A stretch of DNA of 64,000 nt. Origin: Unio delphinus. Its lineage: Eukaryota > Mollusca > Bivalvia > Unionida > Unionidae. The notes below the pieces were generated by a model, which was not told where the DNA came from, made no database searches, and saw only the letters and a list, made by a program, of their open reading frames with translations. Each line of letters begins with the position of its first letter. Within the stretch, counting starts at the first letter, position 1. The position numbers were made by a program, and so were the translations under genes. Of this stretch, positions 56,387 through 64,000 are shown piece after piece. The DNA is taken from the NCBI GenBank assembly GCA_029339505.1, contig JAQISU010000115.1, positions 355,001-419,000 of the forward strand, read 5' to 3'.

Positions 56387-59300
56387 ACCTATCCCAATAA
56401 AGGTGTGTAGTTTATATGTATTGATAATGCCTGGTCCTCGCTCAAAGATTGTAGACAGTTAGTGTCTCAATACTGCAAAATCCTCTTTCAAAGACTGTGT
56501 GCAGTTGTTATATATAGATACTTCAAGGCCTCGAATGAACTGGACATAGTTTTTATCTATCGATAAAAAGGCATCTTCAATCAAGACTTGTGTGCAGGTT
56601 TGGCCTGTGAATACTGCATAAAGATGTAAATGTAAATTTGCGGGACTCCGAGTATGAAATTAGTAAATGTTCATATAAGAAGATATTTAGAAAATTATTG
56701 CATCAGCATTCTTTTATTTTTAAAAAAAAACAACGTTGATTTAACGGAATCGAGATCATTCAAATAAGCAATATGAAGGAAAAAATGATTTTTATACGAC
56801 AGTCAAAAGAGGCAGGACTATTTTATTTAATTGGCCAAAGTATGTGTATAATTAAACAACGGGTATAGCATGCGTTAGGTCATGTTGAATAGTCTTCTTG
56901 TTTATGGATGTTGTCATATATCCACGTAGATATATAAGATACAAGAGTCTCTAATGAAACCAACATCAGTAAAACAATAAAATACAATAGAAACACTAAT
57001 ACATTTTATCATATTGTTCTGAAAAATATGCAAAGATATTTCGGCAGTACATTCTCACAACACACTGAAAATTGCTCCATGCGGTTTACGTCACCAATTT
57101 GTGCACACTGTTATTAGTCACTGGGACCGATTGTGACGCAGAAATGCTTAATAATAATATGATATCGCTAGTGATCAAGCACACATGGAGAAATTAATTA
57201 TGAAATCTATATTTCAATACTCAGTCAATAATATATTGTGTATATTCTAAATTACAAGCATAAAAAATACGATCAAAACGATACAATTATAATGTTTATT
57301 TTCATATTATACACGATGTTCAATTTATGAACGAAACTTGAACAGCGTGCATTATTTTGTTTGGGACAGTTTTAAAATATCTTGAGTCAAAGTCAAAGTT
57401 TTGTGTATCAGCTTTATCCGCAGGCATTTACTTGTTGGTGCAATTGTCAATATCATCAAGCTTTCACACAAGAAACATCTTTGCTTGAAGTGCAATGACA
57501 ATATAAGGCATTCGTTGACTAGAGAATTCAAAGACAACATAACATGCTTACGCAGTACTGTAACATAGCAGTACTTTGCTAAACAGATCAGATTGATGGC
57601 AAGATTTAATATATACCTCTATTTTCAAATCTGACATAATGCACACATCATTCCAATTTAAAACATGTATAAAACTCATTGCATGCCAAGATGCAAATTC
57701 GTACAATTCGTTCTCGTTTGTATTTCAGCTAAAAAGTGTGCCGTAAAATCGATTTCCTGATATATTAGGACTATGCTTAGCTTTCCAAAATAAATACTAA
57801 AACCAATTGACTGATATATTATGACTATGCTTAGCTTTCCAAACTAAATACTAAAACCAATTGCCTGATATGTTAGGACTATGCTTAGCTGTAATCTTTC
57901 CAAAATAAATACTAAATAGTTCTATATGAACTCTTGTTTAAGGATCACATCCAAAACAAAACGTATCTTGCGAGATTTGCCAGGCTTTTATATGTCTTAC
58001 TGAATTGAAAACTTACTGTTTACAACTAGGTGACCATTGCACAAATATTGACGAACCTAAGGTCATCAATAATGATGTCAATACTTGGTGCTCTGTATGA
58101 AGGACAAGATTATCTCTCATTTAAAAGAAGCGTATCAGAAGTTCATTCATGCAATCACTTCTCAACAATCTCTTTAGACCTCTTAGCTCTTTGTACCAGA
58201 ATTAATCCAGCAAATATGAATGCACATGTGTTTTGTACGTTTTTCAGGTTTATTTAAATAGTTCGTTATAAGCACAATTTACTCTGTCTACATTCATACA
58301 TGTAAGCTTTTTTAATTGATTTCACTGTTTTAATTAATGAAGCATCAATATTAATTTTACTTGTTTTGTTATCTATTGTTTCATTTATATTATGGACTAG
58401 GAAACATGATGATATTTGATTGGTGCGATGTTGTATCAAGCTTATCGTTTTAAATCTTAGAAACAGTTTTGACACTGTAACAAATTGGCCTAGGTCTGAA
58501 TGAGTATACTATACCACGTAATATTTTTTCTTGTCCCAAAAATGAAAACAAATTTGGTATTAACAATGGAAGAGTGCGAACTGCGCCAGAACAGCAACAT
58601 AAACATATTAATTATCACCTTATGATTATTTCTGAAACTGAATGTGACTTGTGGGCATCTTGAAATTGTCGAATAAAACCTTTCGAAGTTTGCTCATTGT
58701 TTCTGTTTTATTGCTGCGTCCACATCACACCATCCTATGTTGAATTTAATAAAACTGTAACACAGACGAATTAATACAATAGTATATATGTCATGATCTG
58801 AATTAGAATGACTTTTATTGGATCTCCTCGTGCTGTCAAAATTTCCCAACTTATTACTTAATAGATAAACAACTGATGTCAAAGCAAACCTTGGCTTTAA
58901 TGACACTCCAACAGAATTTGTAAATATGTACACCAAATGCCAGCTGAAAGGAGATTTTATCAAGATGAAAAAATAAAAATGAAAAGAGCTGCACTCATGT
59001 AGTACAAATTCGATGTTTGAATAGTGGTCACACATCCCATTAAAACAAAGCTCGTTATATTGGTGTTTGAGTATTAGTTACGCTTACACAACTGCCAACA
59101 CAAACTATGGTCTCCATACTGATTTTTGAGTATTGTTAACGCATGCGAACATCCAATGAAAACGAATCTCATCGCAAACGAAGTGTTTATCTTATGCTAA
59201 TGGAGAAGTGATAGCTCTTTTATGGGCGATACAAAGAACAAGGACATCTAAAAAATATATGACATGTTTACTTTATGTTTGCATACACGACATTGTATAT

Positions 59301-60829
59301 TATCGCAATAAAGAGTTGCTAAAAGCTGCGACCGAAGTTGGTGATCTAGATATCGCCAGAATATTTATTAAATATAGAAGTAATTTTCAATTATCAGGGT
59401 AATGCATTCCGGTATGACGTTCACATCAAACTTGGGAAAGTAAAACTAACTATAACCCATTTAACTCTTGGAAAACTAAGATTGCATTGATTTTTTTTTA
59501 TGATCAATGCAATGTCAGTTACACTGTTATACATTTCTCAATGACCAAGCTAATACCAGTTAATATTGGTCATGCTTTTCTAAAATACTAGCGCAGTCTC
59601 ACTCACCCTGTATCATGCTTTTCTAAATGACAAACGCAATCTCAGTCAATCTGTGTCTCATTTTTCTAAATGACGAAGGCAATCTCATTTATTTTGTGTC
59701 ACACGTTCCTAAATCGCAAGGCCAATCTCGAGTTTCCGTTGCTTCCCGTTTCCAAAGAAATTGACAGTATCGGTTATCCTTTAGGATTAGAGTCAAGATG
59801 TGTTAATATCTATCTGATCATCTTATCTAATATTCCTATAATCACTACCTTTATCATAAAAATGATAACTATCTGTGTAGTGCATTTGTTCTGCGTACAT
59901 AGTGCTAGGAAACTCGAGGCCTAGTTTTATTTTTAATTTTCTTGTCACTGAATGTTCATTAGTTTTATTATTATATCGTCATAGTCATCATCATTAATGT
60001 TGCTTAATTTGTTTCCATCACATCACAATTCACAGCTCGTGTTAGATAATACCTTTCCATATTGGTATATATAGTAATGCTAATCGTTTATTTTATGCAA
60101 ATGTTTAATTTAAATTGGATTTTATGTCCAAAGCTCGATTTGAATTGGATCAAAATTAAATTTAATTGTTTTTCAAGTAAGTTAATCTTACACTGAGACA
60201 GACCAAGTAAGACATAAACTTAATGCTGTTCGATTTCATAATCTTTAAACCTGATCCAACTGTTGAATAATCTATTCATCTGAGAATATACAATGTAAAA
60301 AAAGTTTTTCTCTTTAATCGATTTATGTAAGCATTCATATGTTACAAACGTTATTTCTTTGATCAGCGTGATTACAGGTTTGAATGAAACCATTTTAAAG
60401 CTTAACATATACATATAATTTTTAAAAGCCTGGTTCTCTCTTGGTAAAGGACCAGATTTGTAAAGACCTGATAGTGAACTAGTAGAAAGAACAGATTACT
60501 AAAGGCATGTCTCTTTATCCTCAGCGAGTCTCCAGCACACAATTCAAGCCCATGCCCTTATTTCGAAATTTTTCACAGCTTGTAACTTTTAGCCGAGTAG
60601 ATAGACTATTAATATGTCCTTGAAATATACAATTACATAGGTATAACGTTTGATTTTGGGATTTGGGATTAAAAGCACAAGGTTTCCCTCAAAGCCTATC
60701 AAGTCATATATATGTAGCATCATTCACGGTCAAGGTGTATTATACGGACATGTTTCTTTTGTTGTATACATATGCCAAACTTTAATTAGCAGATATTGTT
60801 TTACACTAGTTATTATTTGTTTGTACCAG
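55341..60829. other. Non-coding stretch with several tandem repeats
   Basis: No gene recognised. Contents: (GA)n at about 56300-56384; three copies of a 55-62-base unit with GGACTATGCTTAGCT at 57752-57918; two or three degenerate 60-base units with TTTGAGTATTGTTA near 59010-59180; four degenerate 43-base units with TTTTCTAAATGACAAACGCA at 59570-59735. Confidence 0.65.
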
Positions 60830-63005
60830 AAAAAAAGGTGTCCAGCATGGTATAGCAGTGTTAGGGACCAGCTTCGCACTGCTAAAAGACATAGCCGAAA
60901 AGCAGGGAGGCTTCGGCTTTCCACCAGACGCACTATTCATAAACAAATATATGAAGCCGCTAAGAAGAACGTCACAAACATAGTCCATTTAGCCAAATTA
61001 TCCCACTACAGTACTAAGATCACGGAACGTTCCAGCTGCAAAGAGCTCTTTGAGATAACTAACAAACTACTGTCAAGGAACAAATGTACACCACTTCCAA
61101 CTACCTTCTCTCCAGTAGACGTTCCGGACCAATTTGCAGATTGCTTCCGTGACAAATTACAGACCATAAGAGATTCGCTTGACAGCACAATTTCAACTGA
61201 CTCGTCACCATACAGTTATGATACAGAATTTCAGCGACAACCATTCGGAGCAATTGAACATGTTGCTATTGATTTAGTACGGACAACCGTGATGAAAATG
61301 CACCAAAGTCTTATGAACTGGATCCGATCCCGACAACACTGCTGCTTGAGTGCTTAGACCCAATATTGCCTTCACTAATTGATGTTATTAATATCTCTCT
61401 CTAATCGGGGGAATTCCAATCATTTTTCTAAACTGTCGTCGTAAAAACTCTGCTGATGAAACCAACACTTGTCCATACCGATTTAAAGAACTACTACTGC
61501 CCAGTTTCTAATCTCTCATTCATATAAAAGACCTTAGAAAAGATTGTTCTAACCGAACTTGTATCTCATTTGAATTCAAAAGGTCTTTTTAGCAATGTAC
61601 AGTCTGCATATCGCCCATGTCACAGTACGAAAACTACTCTTCTGAAAGTATTTAATGACATTCTCTCTGCTTTTGATAGTGGAAAGATTACAGTCATCAC
61701 TCTCCTGGATTTATCTGCAGCATTTGACACAATAGACCATATATTACTTCACCATCTCCAGCATGTATTTGGCATTAAGAATATAGCCTTACAGTGTTTC
61801 AAGTCCTACTTAGTGAACAGGATACAAATTATGTCCTGCAAATGGAATACATTTCAGCCCAGTTGCCGAATGTTGTGGTGTTCCACAAAGATCTGTTCTT
61901 GAAACTGTTCTCTTCATTCTATACTCTCAGCTTCTCTCAAGTGTCATATATCATTACCCAGTGTCGCACCAATTGTATTCTGATGATACCCAAATATACA
62001 AGTCTAGCCACCCACCTGAAGTTGATACGAACATACATAGAGTAAAAAGGTGCATTTGAGATGTGAAATCATGGATGACACGTAACAAACTGCAGATGAA
62101 TGATGACAATACTGAGGCTATTCTGATCACAACACAAAGACTTTCTCGTTCATATCCTTTACCTCAGACAATAAATATAAGCAACACCAATATAACATTC
62201 TCACAGTCAGTACAAAACCTAGGTGTTACTCTAGACAGTACTCTCACACTGCACCAACATATCATGAACATATGCAAGGCTGCATATCATGAACTGAGAC
62301 GCATCAGTTCCATTCGAAAATATCTTTCGGTTGATGCCACTAAAACACTTGAGTGTTCATTAGTACTTTCAAGACTGGACTATTGTAACTCAATTCTGTC
62401 TGGTTCGTCACAATATTTACTCCAGAAACTTCAAAAAGGTTCAAAACACAGCTGCACGGATCATCTTTAGAGTACCTCGATCAGAGCACACCTCACCACT
62501 GCTCTGTACCCTACGCTGAATATCAATATCAATTCGATACAGAATCAAACACAACATTTGTTCTCTGTGCTATGTTTCACTGACAAACTCCAGTCCCACA
62601 TACCTATCCAGCCTCACCGATGTGTATACACCAGCTAGATACGTACGCTCTTCTTCTGACAATCGTATACTCATTGTTCCCTCTGTGAAAACGAAGACAT
62701 ATGGGCAACGTTCTTTTGCATACCAGGGCCTGGCGACGTGGAACGAATTGCCCATTGAAATTAGACACAAAGACACAGTGGTCCCTTTTATAGTGCTCTT
62801 AAAACTCAGCTGTTTCTACTGCAGGGACAAACTTAGAGACCTAATAATATTTTGTATCTTATATGTTTCCAGCATATTTTTCTGTTTTCCAATTTCATTG
62901 TTTTTGTCATTTGTTTCTCTGTAGTGTAGTCATATCATTATAGATGGTGTAAAGCGCTTAGAGCTTCGAAAAATTAGGCGCTATACAAAGTCCTTATTAT
63001 TAATA
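60830..63005 (+). mobile_element. CR1-like non-LTR retrotransposon, 5'-truncated and decayed
   Basis: Pieces of a CR1/jockey-type ORF2 lie in order: the linker after the endonuclease (AWYSSVRDQLRTAKR), fingers and palm of reverse transcriptase (VSNLSF; SAYRPCHSTKTTLLKV; LLDLSAAFDTIDHILL), the active-site box YSDD at 61976-61987, the thumb (NLGVTLDSTLTLHQHI; LDYCNSIL) and the C-terminal tail (KTKTYGQRSFAYQGLATWN). At least five frame changes and stops. The endonuclease is absent. The 3' end carries AAAGCGCTTAGAG and GGCGCTATACAAAG, followed by TTATTATTAATA, the usual terminal form of molluscan CR1 copies. Confidence 0.88.
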
Positions 63006-63132
63006 TTTTTAGTTCGAAAAGTAAGGGACAAAATTTGATGAGATAATGATATATGTTTTAGTTGAAGGCTATATTAAAATATAAGCATTAACAATTTACG
63101 TTTTGGAATCGAAGTACAATATATATCATGGA

Positions 63133-63139
63133 AGGAAAT

Positions 63140-63171
<32 letters not shown>

Positions 63172-63264
63172 TGTATGTATGTATGTATGTATGTATGTAT
63201 GTATGTATGTATGTATGTATGTATGTATGTATGTAGGTATATAGGTAGGTAGGTAGGTAGGTAG

Positions 63265-63304
<40 letters not shown>

Positions 63305-63570
63305 GCACGCATGTAATACTGTATGTATGTATGTATGTATGTATGTATGTATGTATGTATGTATGTATGTATGTATGTATGTATGTATGTAGGTAGGTAG
63401 GTAGGTAGGTAGGTAGGTAGGTAGGTATGTGTGTGTGTGTGTGTGTGTGTGTATCTATGCACGCATGTAATACAGTATGTATGTATGTATGTATGTATGT
63501 ATGTATGTATGTATGTATGTATGTATGTATGTATGTATGTATGTATGTATGTATGTATCCCCCGTAGGCC
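63133..63570. repeat. Compound ATGT/AGGT/GT microsatellite
   Basis: (ATGT)n, (AGGT)n, (GT)n and a TATCTATGCACGCATGTAATAC-like spacer recur twice, so the array contains a duplicated 165-base higher-order unit. The 107-149-residue frames on the minus strand are artefacts. Confidence 0.92.
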
Positions 63571-63689
63571 AGCAAAAAGTATTTGGATGTGATCCTTATA
63601 TATTATGGTGTGTGTATGTGTGTGTATGATTAGAATTGTTAACGTAGCTTGAACAATTTGTCAGTTATATCGCTATGATTTCTGCGGTG

Positions 63690-63926
63690 TGGCAGTTTAT
63701 AGTGATGTATAGCACTGGGACATAATGGTACAGACATGTAGCATGATGTACCACAAAGTCACATTATCCTGAAACCAGGCCGACCAGTCCTAACACTAAT
63801 CTCTTAATGCTGCGCGCTAAGCGAGGCAGTTGTAGTACCATTTTTGTAAATCATTGGTATGACTTGGCCTGGAATAGAACCCACGACCTACCGCTTCCAC
63901 GGCAGACGATATAATCACTAGGTTAG
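63690..63926 (-). mobile_element. tRNA-derived SINE
   Basis: On the minus strand the head reads GCTAACCTAGTGATTA (A box region), then GTGGGTTCTATTCC (B box) about 35 bases later. A body shared with 46842-46980 follows. The head is clearer than in the other copy. Confidence 0.7.
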
Positions 63927-64000
63927 CTTTAAAATAATGTTGTAAAAATCATCCATTCAAGTTTATGTTATGAAATTCAATTATTAAGACACAAACAAAA

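Noticed and set aside
57352..59035. Several 60-113-residue open frames on both strands
   Set aside because: Composition matches the surrounding A+T-rich DNA, with no domains, splice signals or conserved partner elsewhere in the window.
60650..60829. Extension of the LINE reading frame to the left
   Set aside because: The residues before about 60830 do not resemble the endonuclease-RT linker and lie in ordinary A+T-rich DNA; the frame is open by chance.

Overview
The window looks like nuclear DNA of an invertebrate animal, most likely a mollusc (inference). It is A+T-rich and full of microsatellites. It has spliced exons with GT/AG junctions, tRNA-derived SINEs, a CR1-type LINE, an LTR retrotransposon and DNA-virus-like (Polinton/Maverick, adintovirus-like) insertions. 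Nothing here is bacterial: there are no operons, CRISPR arrays or rRNA genes.

Layout. 1-5562: a young Ty3-type LTR retrotransposon, cut by the left window edge. It encodes Gag, a protease and an integrase but no reverse transcriptase, and lies against a long TATC array (5563-6440). About 6630-28786: exons of a host gene on the + strand, with a signal-peptide exon, a Sushi exon, and repeated YWTD-propeller plus EGF modules (LDL-receptor-related type). Several exons carry stops, frameshifts, a lost splice acceptor or a microsatellite inside the exon, so it looks like a decayed gene. About 30604-45225: an endogenised Polinton/adintovirus-like element with packaging ATPase, zinc-ribbon/phospholipase A2 protein, RVE integrase, a PolB polymerase fused to an SF1 helicase, a small zinc-finger protein, an HNH/NUMOD nuclease, a non-coding repeat and hairpin region, and then a structural block (major capsid, pX-like proteins, adenain-type protease, fibre-like protein, small membrane protein, penton-like proteins). 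45226-45655: an exact 80-bp satellite. 48571-49259: an element with 118-bp terminal inverted repeats. About 49967-55340: a second, much more decayed copy of the same virus-like element, with its genes in a permuted order. 60830-63005: a 5'-truncated CR1-like LINE. 63133-63570: long ATGT arrays. 63690-63926: a SINE.

How the virus-like genes fit together. Integrase inserts the element. PolB-helicase replicates it, presumably by protein priming as in Polintons. Major capsid, penton-like and pX-like proteins build the particle, the cysteine protease matures it and the ATPase packages DNA. The phospholipase A2 and membrane-active proteins would breach a membrane during entry. Most of these reading frames in the first copy are broken by single stops or one-base indels, many of the indels in homopolymers, so the copy is a recent fossil or, in part, carries assembly errors.

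The most unusual signal is the non-coding region at 37364-38475. It has four hairpins with exactly 13-bp stems whose sequences differ by compensatory changes, around an almost unchanged A/T-rich loop. It also has two identical short hairpins and an array built on AATATTTCACA. The PolB-helicase fusion, the zinc-ribbon/PLA2 fusion and the permuted second copy are the next most interesting.
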